A DNA stretch of 64,000 nucleotides. Origin: Torymus aiolomorphi. Its lineage: Eukaryota > Arthropoda > Insecta > Hymenoptera > Torymidae. Under the pieces are notes generated by a model. It was not told the DNA's origin. It saw only the letters and a list, made by a program, of their open reading frames with translations, and did not search any database. Shown piece after piece: positions 41,321 through 52,165 of this stretch (position 1 is the first letter of the stretch; every line of letters begins with the position of its first letter). The position numbers were made by a program, and so were the translations under genes. The stretch spans positions 74,550,529-74,614,528 of the forward strand of contig CM070873.1 of assembly GCA_036365515.1 (NCBI GenBank), in the 5' to 3' direction.

Positions 41321-43969
41321 CTAGTATATATATATTGTATCGTTGCTTGTATTATTTACATATAGACAGTAATCATAGTTACTTCTTACAAAATTTAATT
41401 TCTCGACATATTCGCTGAAACAATCATACCATGCTCTAGGACTTTCTCTAAGACCATACAGAGCCTTTTGCAATTTGCAAACTTTATTGTCTCCAGTTTC
41501 ATAACCTTTTGGTTCATTAATGTACACTTCTGATTTTACATTGCCATTCAAAAATGCCGTTTCAACATCCATTTGTTCTATAAACAAATTATTTTTACAA
41601 CTGTAAGACAATAAAATTTTCAACGTTTGCATTTTACCTACAGGTGAATAAACATTTTCAACACATTCTTTTTGTTGGAATCCTCTTACAAATAATCTCG
41701 CTTTATAAGTATCGTCATTTTTCTTTTTATAAACCCATTTAACATCAATGACCTTTTTATCTTTTGGCCTTTCGACAATTTGCCATGTGTGATTTTTCTT
41801 TAAACTGTTTATTTCGGAATCCATTGCTATTTGCCATTGTTTATATTCGCTGGAGTTTATCGCCTCCTCGAATGTATTTGGTACATTTGCATCAATATAA
41901 TTTACATAAATAAAATGAGTAACTGGATTTCCGTATCTATTTACTGAACTTTTCTTTCTTTGAGATTTTCGCGGTATTGTTAGTCTATCTCTATTTCCAT
42001 TGTCTTCGTTATCAGATTCGTTATCGTTTACATTATTCGCATCGATTAATTCAGTTTGCTCTCCTCTACTTTCCCCGAAGGTCGCAGTAGAGTGAGAAGG
42101 ATATTCAGAACCGCTGTTGGTCGTTTCATTTAATTCTACGTTAGTTTCAGAATCACTATTTTCGTTTACTAAACAGATTAACTTTATACTATCTTCTATT
42201 ACATCAACATGCCTTGCAGTAATTACTTTATTATTAACTAAGACTTTATAACCGTTTTCAACGTATCCTACTAATACACCTAGTTGTGCCTTATTATCCC
42301 ACTTACTTTTCCTTAGAGCTTCCGGAACTATTACGAAGACTCTACTTTCGTCAATTTTTAAATTTTTGACATTCGGCTTTATCCCAAAAAATATTTCATA
42401 AGGAGTTTTATTCTCTGACATGTTTGCAATTGTTCGATTTTTTAAATAAGCTACCGTTTTCATTATTTCCGGCCAATATCTTCTATGAATTTTTGCTTCC
42501 CTCATTAAGCATCTACCTATATCCATTGCTAATCTATTATATCTCCCCGCTACTCCATTTAATTCGTGGACGTAGGGTGGACATGTCAATAATTCTATTC
42601 CTTTTGATTTTACAAAATCGAAAATTTCGCGATTTAGATATTCTCTACCGTTATCACATTGCATCTTTTTAATTCTCTTATTGAATTTATTTTCTACTAA
42701 ATTTACGAATTCAATAAAACAATTTGCAGTTTCTGACTTATTCTTAATGCAAAAGATTCTAGTACATTTACTATAATCATCAATAAATGTAAGAAAATAT
42801 TTTTCTCCACCATAGCCAGTAGCACTATCTGGACCATTTAAATCAGTGTGTATTAACTCTAGGATTTCTTTCGTTTTTGTTCGATTATTTTCAAACGGTA
42901 TATTTGCCATTTTACTTTGTATGCAATTTGCACATTTCATATCTATTTTTTCCAATTTATCTGGTAAACCTTCAACTAATTTATTATTTACTATTTTATT
43001 CAAATAATTAAAATTTACATGGCCAAGTGCTCTATGCCATTTTTCTTTATCTGATAATCTTACTGAATTTACATATTTATCTTTATTTTTATTCGTTAAT
43101 GCATAACTTTTCAAAGAATACAAATTATCAATTTTATTTGCAATAGCTACTAATTCTCCCGATTTATTGTAAATTTTAGCATTACTGTCTCGTGCAGTTA
43201 TTGTAGCATTTTTAGTTATTCTGGAAAAGCTTAACAAATTTTGCTTAATTCCTTCTACATAATATACATTACTCAAATCAATTTGTTTTTCATTATAATA
43301 ATTTCTAACTTTAATTTTTATATTACCGATTTTCGTCGCTTTTAACATTTTACCGTCTGGTAATTTTACATTTACCGGATCTTTTAAAACTATATACTTC
43401 TCAAAATATTTATCGCTTTTAATAATATGGTCTATGGAACCACTGTCCAATAACCAATTTATTTCGTTACCTTCGCATTCTCTATTTACGCTATAACCTG
43501 TTATGTCCTTTACTTCTGGGCCGCATACTTGTGTTGACCACGTCTCGGATGATGAACCCTGCTGCTCGTCCGTTGACTTGTTTTGATTTGAACTGCGTCC
43601 GCGTCCTCTGCCTCGATTGTAGCCTCGTTGGTTTTCACGTTGTCCTCTCGATGATTGGGCACGTCTGCCTCTGCCGCCTTGTTGGCATTTCCAACAATCC
43701 TTTTGATAATGTCCGACTTTGCCGCAAGTAAAGCACTGTCCGTTTGTCTTTGTTGAGAACGTGCTTGCATTACTTTTCTTTTCTGAATTATTTTTAACTA
43801 AATTCTTTTCTTTGATTTTTGATTTTGCGTAATCTACTGTCCTTTCTCTTTCTGGAATGACGTCTATAAAGTCACCAATATAACTGTAATTTGCTGGTAA
43901 TGCTTTGATTAAGTATCGTATTTTCTCAGTTTCATCTATCTTTCCTCCGGCTGCTTTAAATTCGTTCAC
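41321..43969 (-). CDS. copia polyprotein: Gag tail, protease, integrase, RT
   Basis: A single 882-codon frame. Residues about 75-90 carry the CCHC knuckle (CFTCGKVGHYQKDC). WLLDSGSIDHI (about 170) is the protease active site. The GAG-pre-integrase block (WHRALGHVNFNYL with CANCIQSK) lies near 310-350. The integrase core has HTDLNGP, MQCDNGREYLN and, in the Glu position, PPYVHELNGVAGRYNR, where the usual N-G-x-x-E context reads GVAGR, so the catalytic Glu may be lost. RT begins at WQIVERPKDKKVIDVKWVYK (about 750) and runs to the break at 41321. Confidence 0.93.
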   Translation of the reverse strand: MNEFKAAGGKIDETEKIRYLIKALPANYSYIGDFIDVIPERERTVDYAKSKIKEKNLVKNNSEKKSNASTFSTKTNGQCFTCGKVGHYQKDCWKCQQGGRGRRAQSSRGQRENQRGYNRGRGRGRSSNQNKSTDEQQGSSSETWSTQVCGPEVKDITGYSVNRECEGNEINWLLDSGSIDHIIKSDKYFEKYIVLKDPVNVKLPDGKMLKATKIGNIKIKVRNYYNEKQIDLSNVYYVEGIKQNLLSFSRITKNATITARDSNAKIYNKSGELVAIANKIDNLYSLKSYALTNKNKDKYVNSVRLSDKEKWHRALGHVNFNYLNKIVNNKLVEGLPDKLEKIDMKCANCIQSKMANIPFENNRTKTKEILELIHTDLNGPDSATGYGGEKYFLTFIDDYSKCTRIFCIKNKSETANCFIEFVNLVENKFNKRIKKMQCDNGREYLNREIFDFVKSKGIELLTCPPYVHELNGVAGRYNRLAMDIGRCLMREAKIHRRYWPEIMKTVAYLKNRTIANMSENKTPYEIFFGIKPNVKNLKIDESRVFVIVPEALRKSKWDNKAQLGVLVGYVENGYKVLVNNKVITARHVDVIEDSIKLICLVNENSDSETNVELNETTNSGSEYPSHSTATFGESRGEQTELIDANNVNDNESDNEDNGNRDRLTIPRKSQRKKSSVNRYGNPVTHFIYVNYIDANVPNTFEEAINSSEYKQWQIAMDSEINSLKKNHTWQIVERPKDKKVIDVKWVYKKKNDDTYKARLFVRGFQQKECVENVYSPVGKMQTLKILLSYSCKNNLFIEQMDVETAFLNGNVKSEVYINEPKGYETGDNKVCKLQKALYGLRESPRAWYDCFSEYVEKLNFVRSNYDYCLYVNNTSNDTIYIY

Positions 43970-44042
43970 CGCTTTCTCAAATTCTACGAAGAATTCTTCA
44001 ACATTTTCATAATTCTTTAATTATTTTTCCTCGGCATATTAT

Positions 44043-44528
44043 TTATAGTGACGTGGATTTCGTCACATATAATTTATCCAAATTCGCAATCATTTCATAA
44101 GCTGATTTGCACTCACAAACATATTCTAATTGCTTATCTGAAATAGTGCTAATTAATATATTTCTTGCTTTTAAATCCTTTTTCTTCCATTCATCTACTT
44201 TATCTGTCTCAGCCCGTTCTCTTTCGGCTTGCTCTTTGCACTCTTTATATTCTAATAGAGTCATTAAGCGAAATTTCCAACTTGTATAATTTGCACCATC
44301 AAAAATGAGAATTACTATATCTTCGATTTTTGCTTGCTTAGCCATCTCGACTTCTTTTAATTTAATATCTTCGTACACTTTTATTACTTTATTTAGTGTA
44401 ATTACTATCTGCACTATTTTCACAAAACGTTTTTCAGCAATCTTTTCCTCAATTATTTCTTCGCTTTCATCTTCAAAGTTATCTCGTGTTCCTTCTTCTT
44501 TGGTTTTTACTTTTCCTTTAGTGTCCAT
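44043..44528 (-). CDS. gag: copia Gag N-terminal region
   Basis: 161 codons on the minus strand starting at a Met at 44528, close behind the upstream LTR. It contains the copia Gag signature (FDGANYTSWKFRLMTLLEYK) at about residues 78-97. The first 70 residues are Glu/Lys-rich. A break near 44040 separates it from the main polyprotein frame; intact copia elements have one continuous frame. Confidence 0.85.
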   Translation of the reverse strand: MDTKGKVKTKEEGTRDNFEDESEEIIEEKIAEKRFVKIVQIVITLNKVIKVYEDIKLKEVEMAKQAKIEDIVILIFDGANYTSWKFRLMTLLEYKECKEQAERERAETDKVDEWKKKDLKARNILISTISDKQLEYVCECKSAYEMIANLDKLYVTKSTSL

Positions 44529-44861
44529 TTACCACATGTATAACCTCAAATTCTGCCACGTGCTCTATTCTTGCACCGTGCAGCGTGCTTCACACGAGAA
44601 ATCTAATCTGCTCGCATCGGTTTGAATTATTCATAAATTTTCAAAATTCTTTCTTCTATCACTTATAGACATGTTCTATTATTTATTCACACTTGTATTT
44701 TTCTTACTTTTGCACTTTTCCTTCAATATTTTTCACAGTTAATTTTTCGCGAGTCATGTGCTTTTTTCTTGTTACGGCAAGGCTACCCCAATACTCGCCG
44801 AGGCTTGTATTGAGTCAGAGTCTTTTTTTTTTTTTTACTTACCAACCACGCTCTACTACCA

Positions 44862-45194
44862 TGTTGCGGTTAGGATAATTAATAGTGTTGAAGTTTGTGG
44901 TAAAGTAAGAAACCATTATTTAATAGAGAGAGAGATAAATATAAAGTTTATTGAGGTGGTAAAAACGCCAGTCGGCACGTCCGACTTACATCGCAGTTGA
45001 ATAGCGAGAGAGTAAGAAACATTCTAAGTGCGCTACACTGCTCTCGCGTCTCACGCAACTCTCATACAGACATACTGCAGTGGGGAGACACTCATATGTG
45101 TGTTTCGTCTGCCGTCGCTTGGCAGACGCGCATACCATTGTACCTATCCTCGCGTACAGCGCGCTGAATGTTGAAACATTCACATATTCCAACA
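44862..45194 (-). repeat. copia 5' LTR
   Basis: 333 bp partner of 39994-40323; upstream LTR in the coding orientation. Confidence 0.93.
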
Positions 45195-45199
45195 AATAG

Positions 45200-45565
45200 A
45201 ACAAGAGTAATACTTGAAAATTTTACATTTTTTTTAACAAAGGAATAGGCCATTTTTTACTAACTGTTTATTATGAAAAAAGAATGAAATATTTAATGGA
45301 AAATGAATTCAAAGATAGTAAAAAAAGGGAAACCTCTATAAAAAAAGCGCGCCTATCTATCTACCTCATGGGTGGCGTGGAAAAGATAGACTTATTTGTG
45401 TTAAAAAAAATATCAATGGTCCTCATTGTTTGGACATTATATACAATTTTCCCTTATACCTTACAGAAAGTTATCTGTCCTTAATCTTTAATTTCAGGGT
45501 CGAAAACGTCACATAACCTCATTCCTAGAAACTGCGAAGCCTATGCTCGTAGATCTATTTTTTTC
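45200..45565. repeat. right inverted arm around the Helitron region
   Basis: Reverse partner of 33710-34250; with the copia element removed it joins directly to 39930-39993. Contains the core GTGGCGTGG..AAGATAGAC at 45371-45391. Confidence 0.82.
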
Positions 45566-45960
45566 AGATGATTTGTGCCGTTTATAATTATTTACGGTCC
45601 GAGCAAAGCAAGACTACCTGATGTCAATGTGAAAACACAATACTTTACGCGTGGTGTGAGAAAAAAAGATCTTTGTCGCATGTATACCGAGATGATAAAT
45701 ACGATTAAAGAAAAAGTGAATATAAGGGGTGGAAAGAGGGGGAGAACGAGGGGCGGGCGGAGGAGGGGGTAGAGGGGCGCCTCAGAGGCGGATGAGGCGC
45801 TGGTGAGGGGCGGGTGAGGGGGGCTCAGAGGCTATTTTAATATAAAAAAACTCATAGAAATACGCTGATTTTTACGTTATTTTGAGGGGGGACTGTGGGG
45901 CGAGCGGCGGAGCTGGCAGAGGGGTGGTTGGGGGCGGTTGAGGGGGCTGATGTTTAAAAA
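45566..45960. other. G-rich block beyond the inverted arm
   Basis: Plus strand is strongly G-rich (runs such as GGGGCGGGCGGAGGAGGGGG near 45752 and GGTTGGGGGCGGTTGAGGGG near 45927). A similar block occurs at 50550-50700. No gene is seen. Confidence 0.6.
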
Positions 45961-45983
45961 CAACACTAACATATACATATTAT

Positions 45984-45988
<5 letters not shown>

Positions 45989-46045
<57 letters not shown>
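45989..46045. repeat. (TA)n microsatellite
   Basis: Alternating AT run. A second one at 46262-46288 provides the TA target of the next foldback. Confidence 0.93.
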
Positions 46046-46049
<4 letters not shown>

Positions 46050-46054
46050 TCACC

Positions 46055-46250
46055 TAACCCCTTTATGGAGCCCATCCCTGATATTAGTACCTACGCCCAG
46101 AGTTCCCGTATATAAGTGACTAAAGAAATAATCCCTCTCTGAGTATAGAAACTCTATGTCGGGCTTCCATAAACCGGGACGTATTGAATGTTTATGGAGC
46201 CCGGCCTCCATAAAGCTATCTATCTTTAAAAAAGGGCTCCATAAACATAG
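46055..46250. repeat. short inverted-repeat block
   Basis: TTTATGGAGCCC and GGGCTCCATAAA occur near the two ends (about 46061 and 46226), with a TTTATGGAGCCCGGCCTCCATAAA-type hairpin in between. It has a possible MITE layout. Confidence 0.45.
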
Positions 46251-46288
46251 TTAATGAGATGTTATATATATATATATATATATATATA

Positions 46289-47776
46289 CACGGTGACCCA
46301 TTTTAATCGCCGCACCCGGATTTCTCGGAACCTAAGCCAGATAGAGAAAAATGGTTCAGACAAAAGTTATAGGGGACAAAGGGGTCCGCATAATGGCGCT
46401 AACGTCTTTGACCTTGAACTTGACCTTTGAGGTTATTTCAAGGTCAAAGTGGTTTTTTCATATGGAAACACCTAGTTTTGACCCCGGATTCGGAAAGAGC
46501 GGGAAATTTTACGTTTAAAATCATATTGAGAGATTTTTTCCGAGGTCATTTCAAGGTCAAATCTAGGTCAAACTCAGAAAATTCCGTTTAAAATCGTTTT
46601 TTTCCATTAACCACAGGCTAAGCTGGTTCAAATTGATCGTAGGCTTAATAGAGGAACCCACACACCCAAAACCCACACACCCCAAACCCATACACCCAAA
46701 ACTTACACATCCTAGTAAACAAAACTCAAACTCTCACAGCCTAACCCCATACACTTCATGCCCTCACATGCTGAACTGTTACACCCCGGTCCTACAACCA
46801 TACCCCACACCCCCCAGTCCCACACATCCCTACCCCACGGATGGTAATCCCACACATCCTGAACCCTGAAAAATTTTTCTCAAGGGCAAAATGATTAACG
46901 GAAACTTTAAGATCGTTGGAGCTTCTGTTATAAATGTATTAACCTTACTTTTTGCGCTACACAGAACAACGACGACTACAATCAAGCACTCCGAACAGTG
47001 AGAGGCAAGGGGACTCACTATAATCAAGCACCCCGACCAGTGAGAGGCAAAGGGACTCACTTTAATTAAGCACCCCAAAGGAAACAATCCTTACTACGTT
47101 CACGTCGTTGTTTCTGGGTAGCACAAAAAGTAAGGTTGATACATTTGTAACAGAAGCTTCGACGATCTTAAAGTTTCCGTTAAAAAATCATTTTGCCCTT
47201 GAGAAAAATTTTTCAGGGTTCAGGATGTGTGGGTTCGGGGTGATGGGATTAGCATGCGTGGGGTAGGGATGTGTGGAACTGGGGGGTGTGGGGTACGGTT
47301 GTGGGACCGGGGTGTAACAGTTCAGCATGTGAGGGCATGAAGTATGTGGGGTTAGGATATGCGAGTTTGAGTTTTGTTTACTAGGATGTGTAAGTTTTGG
47401 GTGTGTGGGTTTCTCTATTAAGCCTACGATCAATTTGAACCAGCTTAGCCTGTGGCTCATGGAAAAAAACGATTTTAAACGGACTTTTCTGAGTTTGACC
47501 TAGATTTGACCTTGAAATGACCTTGGAAAAAATTTCTCAATATGATTTTTACGTAAAATTTCCCGCTCTTTCCGAATTCGGGGTCAAAACTAGGTGTTTC
47601 CATATGAAAAAACCACTTTGACCTTGAAATAACCTCAAAGGTCAAGTTCAAGGTCAAAGACGTTAGCACCATTATGTGGCCCCCTTTGTCCCCTGTAACT
47701 TCTGTCTGAACCATTTTTCCCTATCTGGCTTAGGTTCCGAGAAATCCGGGTGCGGCGATTAAAATGAGTCACCGTG
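46289..47776. mobile_element. TA-flanked foldback element
   Basis: Two arms of about 680 bp (46289-46970 and 47100-47776) are inverted copies from end to end. Both ends begin CACGGTGACYCATTTTAATC, with TA outside each (46287-46288 and 47777-47778), suggesting a Tc1/mariner-type non-autonomous element. The loop (about 46978-47085) holds two to three copies of a 42 bp unit with CAGTGAGAGGCAA and GGGACTCACT. The Pro/His-rich frames in the arms come from CACACCC repeats. No transposase is present. Confidence 0.85.
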
Positions 47777-47786
47777 TACATATAGT

Positions 47787-47830
47787 AGGGGGGTACCCCC
47801 TACTCGCTCCGCTCGTCAATCCCCGACGTT
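47787..47830 (-). repeat. Helitron-like hairpin end
   Basis: GGGGGGTACCCCC hairpin followed by CTCGCTCCGCTCG (47803-47815), nearly the same as at 33555-33582. The terminal bases are CTAC where CTRR is usual, so it is degraded. Confidence 0.45.
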
Positions 47831-48065
47831 GAATATCAACGATCAGATTTCATGGAAATTGAAAAAAGCATCCTACGAAAATTAATGTACTCATTAATAT
47901 TTTATTTTATAACAAAATTATTTTATTTACAAAATAGTGTTGTTAGTCAAAGAACTTAATTATAAAAGGAAACTTAAATTATGTAATAACATTTTTGGGA
48001 CATTATAAAACGCGGTGAAACATTAAACAATGTATATACATTATTAATTTAAAAGTGAATGTGTT
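47831..48065. other. AT-rich spacer
   Basis: No feature seen. Confidence 0.4.
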
Positions 48066-49348
48066 GTCTATCTTTTTCACGCCACCCAGCAGGTAGATAG
48101 AAAGGCGCGTTTTTTTAGTGGTATCTCTTTCTATAATAATTTTACATACCAAGATCTCATAAAATTATTACAAAAAGGCCTCTCTCTGTCTGTCTCTCTC
48201 TCTCTCCCATAAGTAAATGGGAGTGATGGCAACTTGATTAGCGCCCCAGTGATAGGCACGAGGTGAGAAGACAGAAGCGAGGTCTAGGCCTCGCTCTCTG
48301 CAATCAGCTCGCCACGAGGTACCATCTCTTGGCATCAGCTACTGCAATTTTCATCGGTCACCCTCAATTTATATTCACTGGCTCTACTCATTGACATCGG
48401 ACACGCTCACCAGCTCTTCTCACCATCGTTCACGCATCAACTCAAAGTGCATCGACGATTAGTAGAATCGCTTCGGCTGCAAGGTAGCAAAACTCACTCC
48501 ACGAGAGGTTAGGTTACCAACCACGTGTTGGCATAGGAGCTGCATTACCATTTGATTGTCAGTAATTCTCACATGCATCAAATCAACAACATTTGTTTGC
48601 TATTTTGTATTTAATCAGCTCCATTGTACGTCAACCGAGGAGAAAGTTTTTGAGAAAACTCCACATTCAACAGCGGCCAAAATGATCTCTAATACAGCAA
48701 CAAACTCATATCTCACCAGGTCAGTTATCTCTAGTGAGAGATATCTATTCAATTCAACACCATGATTATTAATTATAACTCACGTTGTGTACAGACAACA
48801 AGATGTCAAAACTCAACTATTTAATTATTGAACACTCAAAATTTTGATAAAACTCAGATTGTAATTCTCTTGTAAGACTAGCTTTAACATTGTGATACTA
48901 AACATTTTCCTTTTAGTAGTTACACAAACTGATTGAATAATATTAAATTGTTAAACTCAAATTAGCTTAAACTACAGACTGTTAATGAAATAAGTAATTA
49001 TTGTACAGATATACTGAACCTAAAATTGTAAGAATTGTAATTATTGTGCGCTATTATGTTTTATACAATTACAATGAATTTAACTTTACTTATGTGTGTG
49101 ACTCAGTTTATTTCAACACCCACAGCAAGTCCTCATGTAGTTAATTAAGGTTTACTCAAACAATTCATAATATACATACGTATATAATTCTCTTATTATG
49201 TTTTATTATCTTCAAAATTTTGTTAAAGGGATTAGGCCATTTTGTGATAATTTTACACAATCATGGTATATAAAATTATTACAGAAAGGGATACCTCTAA
49301 AAAACGCGCCTTTCTATCTACCTCCTGAGTGGCGTGGAAAAGATAGAC
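48066..49348. repeat. second inverted-arm pair with the shared core
   Basis: 48066-48180 and 49233-49348 are inverted copies. Each has the GTCTATCTT..CACGCCACCCAG core, CGCGCCTTTCTATCTACCT and a TAAAATTATTA block. The core is the same as in the arms at 34020 and 45391, so they belong to one family. The roughly 1 kb between the arms begins with a CT-rich run and holds no gene that I can support; it may be a further insertion. Confidence 0.65.
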
Positions 49349-49459
49349 TTTTTATATCTTTCTAAACTTATAAAAGATTTTTACCAATGTCATCAGCCCC
49401 TCTTTAATTTTATAACCCCTCCTTAAAATAATGTTGAAATAAAATAATTCTAACTCCTT

Positions 49460-50560
49460 AATTCTTTCTGTCTCCACGTCTCTGTCTTTATGCCTCTGTC
49501 TTTACGTCTCTGTCTCCACATCTCTGTCTCCTCATTTCTGTCTCTACGTCGCTGTCCCTACATCTTTGTCTCTACGTCTCTGCCTCTATGTCTCTCTCTC
49601 TACGTCTTTATCTCTATGTCTCTGCCTCTACTTCTTGTCTCTATGTTTCTGTTTCTACATCTCTGTCTCTCTGACTCGGTTTTTACGTCTCTATCTCTAC
49701 GTCTCTATTTCTACGTTTCTGTTTCTACGTCTCTGTCTCTGTCTCTACATCTTTGTGTATACGCCTCTTTCTCTACGTCTCTGCCTGTACACCTCTGTCT
49801 TTGACTCAGTCTATACGTGTCTGTGTGTACACCTCTGTCTCTATCTATCGGTCTTTGACTTTACGTTTCTATCTCCACGTCTCTGTCTCTGTCTACGTCT
49901 CTACGCCTCTGTCTCTACGTCTCTAACTCAGTCTCTACGTGTTTGTGTCTAAGCCTCTTTCTCTACGTCTCTGTCTGTACATCTCTCTCTCTGACTCAGT
50001 CTCTATGTTTCTGTGTGTACGCCTCTGTCTCTATGTATCGGTCTTTGACTTTACGTTTCTATCTCCACGTCTCTGTCTCTGTCTACGTCTCTACGCCTCT
50101 GTCTCTACGTCTCTAACTCAGTCTCTACGTGTTTGTGTCTAAGCCTCTTTCTCTACGTCTCTGTCTGTACATCTCTCTCTCTGACTCAGTCTCTATGTTT
50201 CTGTGTGTACGCCTCTGTCTCTATGTATCGGTCTTTGACTTTACGTTTCTGTCTTAACGTCTCTGTCTCTATGTCTATGTCTCTACGCCTCTGTCTCTAC
50301 GGCTCTGACTCAGTCTCTACGTGTTTGTGTCTACGCCTCTTTCTCTACGTCTCTGCCTGTACATCTCTGTCTCTGACTCAATCTCTACCTTTCTGTGTAT
50401 ACGCCTCTGTCTCTATGTATCGGTCTTTGATTTTACGTTTCTGTCTTCACGTCTCTGTCTCTATGTCTATGTCTCTACGCCTCTGGCTCTACTTTCTGTA
50501 TCGACGTCTCTGTCTCTACGCTTCTGTCTCACCGACTCTGTTTTTACGTCTCTATTGGGA
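49460..50560. repeat. CTCTGTCTCTACG satellite with 190 bp higher-order period
   Basis: A basic unit of 12-14 bp (TCTCTGTCTCTACG) is repeated throughout. Markers such as CTCTAACTCAGTCTCTACGT recur at 49921, 50111 and, as CTCTGACTCA, 50303, giving a 190-192 bp superimposed period. Leu/Ser-rich frames of 80-150 codons here are products of the repeat. Confidence 0.93.
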
Positions 50561-50740
50561 GGCCATTGAGGGGGGCCATTGAGGGGGGAATTGAGGGGCC
50601 TTTGAAGATTCTAAAACTCTTAGATAGACGGATTTCAACGGTGTATTGAGGGATGGCTGAGGAGGGCAATTGAGGTGGATCGAGGGGGGGGCGAGGGGGG
50701 CGAGGAAGGGCTTATCGGACAGGATTTTTGAAACAACTAT
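50561..50740. other. G-rich block
   Basis: GGCCATTGAGGGGG-type repeats, like 45750-45950. Followed by a short (TA) run at about 50755. Confidence 0.55.
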
Positions 50741-51781
50741 ATAGTATAGGGAGTTATATATATATACATTTTATAAGGTACACGATTTCTGTAAAATATA
50801 TGCAGTAATGAATAATTTTTTATTATATTTACATTTACATTTACCGATCATATGCAACAAAACTTAGAGAATCTAACGAAAATCAAGAAAGTGACAAATA
50901 ATACGCACTTTTATACAAAAAGTAGGGTGTTTTCGTTTTGTTCTGACTGATTTCGTACTCAACTAGGGGGCCGAGCCTCCCTGCGTATCTTCGACACGCC
51001 AACTTCCACCCCGCCCCCACTCATACCTGCTCCTCGCTCCGCTCGTCGCTCCCCCCTCTCCCTATGTAAGAACTTCGTTTTGACATAATAGGAACGACGA
51101 CAATGTTCAGAAGAACCTTATAATTTTATTATAGCAAAAATTGTAATACTTTATTGTTATCGTTTTTATCATTGAAATAAACATAAATACATCTGCAGTA
51201 AAATTTAAATAAAAATTATCCATTTACTTTTACACATTTATTTCTTTTTTTTTCTAAAAGATTTGTATTTTAATTCTACATATGTAGATATATGTAAATA
51301 ACTTTTTAATTAGTCTATGATGCATATAAATTTATTAAGTATTAATTGATATGATCAAAGTGCATATAATAAAATTAAATATAAGTATCATGATTGCAGG
51401 TATATTTAAAATTAAAAATATGGTTTTCATAATTTTTATCGAAATTATAATAATCGTTCTTATTTTTATTTATGAAAACGTTAAATAGAAAAAAAGTTTT
51501 GTTTCAATGTTATCCACAACTTTTGTATTCGAAAATTTGTATATAGTCAAATTCTGTTAAATTATATGAGGAAAACTATTGTTTCATTACTCAATAAAAA
51601 GAAAATATAGAGTTAAATTTCATACTGTTTTAACGAAAGGTGGGGATTATAGCTGCTGATGGGTGTTCCTAACTACATATACCTATACAATATCAATTAC
51701 GAAAAAATACTCGCGACACATGCACCCATACTCTAATACCGCAGAAAGCAGAAAAAAAGAAGAAAAAAGCAATGCACATTG
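50741..51781. other. AT-rich spacer before the large transposon
   Basis: Contains one GC-rich segment at about 50965-51060 with CTCGCTCCGCTCG (51033-51045), a third copy of the Helitron-like end motif. Otherwise AT-rich; no gene is supported. Confidence 0.45.
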
Positions 51782-52165
51782 CGTCGGCTGGGAGGAGAAA
51801 AGTACCATCTCGTTATTTCGGTAAGAAAAGTACCATCTCGTTATTTCGATAAGAAAAGTACCATCTCGTTATTTCGGTAAGAAAAGTACCATCTCGTTAT
51901 TTCGGTAAGAAAAGTACCATCTCGTTATTTCGGTAAGAAAAGTACCATCTCGTTATTTCGGTAAGAAAAGTAGCATCTCGTTATTTCGGTAAGAAAAGTA
52001 CGATCCCGTTATTTCGCTAAGAAAAGTACCATCTCGGTGGAGCGCTAAGAAAAGTGCCAACTCGCGGTTTGTTTTTTGATAGACGTTTTAGTTGAGAACC
52101 GCTGTAGAGTTTGGAAAGTCTGTTTCCGATTTCTTTTACTATATAAATATAAATATAATTTGAAC
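51782..52165. repeat. left TIR with tandem 28 bp units
   Basis: After CGTCGGCTGGGAGGAG come about eight units of GTAAGAAA + AGTACCATCTCGTTATTTCG, then two diverged units (one with GGTGGAGCGCT, one with GTGCCAACTCGCGG) and a unique tail (GATAGACGTTTTAGTTGAGA, GTCTGTTTCCGATTTCTTTT). Variant units (CGATCCCG, and CGCT for CGGT) occur in the same inner order on the right, so the arms derive from one ancestor. The repeated units are likely transposase-binding sites. Confidence 0.93.

Larger units (their letters stand above)
39989..45199 (-). mobile_element. Ty1/copia LTR retrotransposon, 5.2 kb
   Basis: The element proper is 39994-45194, with AATAG on both sides (39989-39993 and 45195-45199). Both LTRs have TGTTG / CAACA ends. 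It is coded on the minus strand. Next to the upstream LTR, TGGTAGTAGAGC (minus strand) resembles the 3' end complement of initiator Met tRNA, the usual copia primer. A purine tract (AAGGAGGCG, minus strand, about 40332-40324) precedes the other LTR. Gag, protease, integrase and RT appear in copia order. It sits within the right inverted arm of the Helitron region, so it is the younger insertion. Confidence 0.94.

Noticed and set aside
46633..47460. Pro/His-rich open frames on both strands
   Set aside because: They come from CACACCC repeats in the arms of the foldback element and mirror each other.
49490..50582. Leu/Ser/Cys-rich open frames of 67-149 codons
   Set aside because: They are translations of the CTCTGTCTCTACG satellite and have no protein-like composition.
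51797..52050. Regular 28 bp repeats resembling a CRISPR array
   Set aside because: Units are directly adjacent with no unique spacers, recur inverted at 61853-62035, and the genome is eukaryotic. They are TIR modules.
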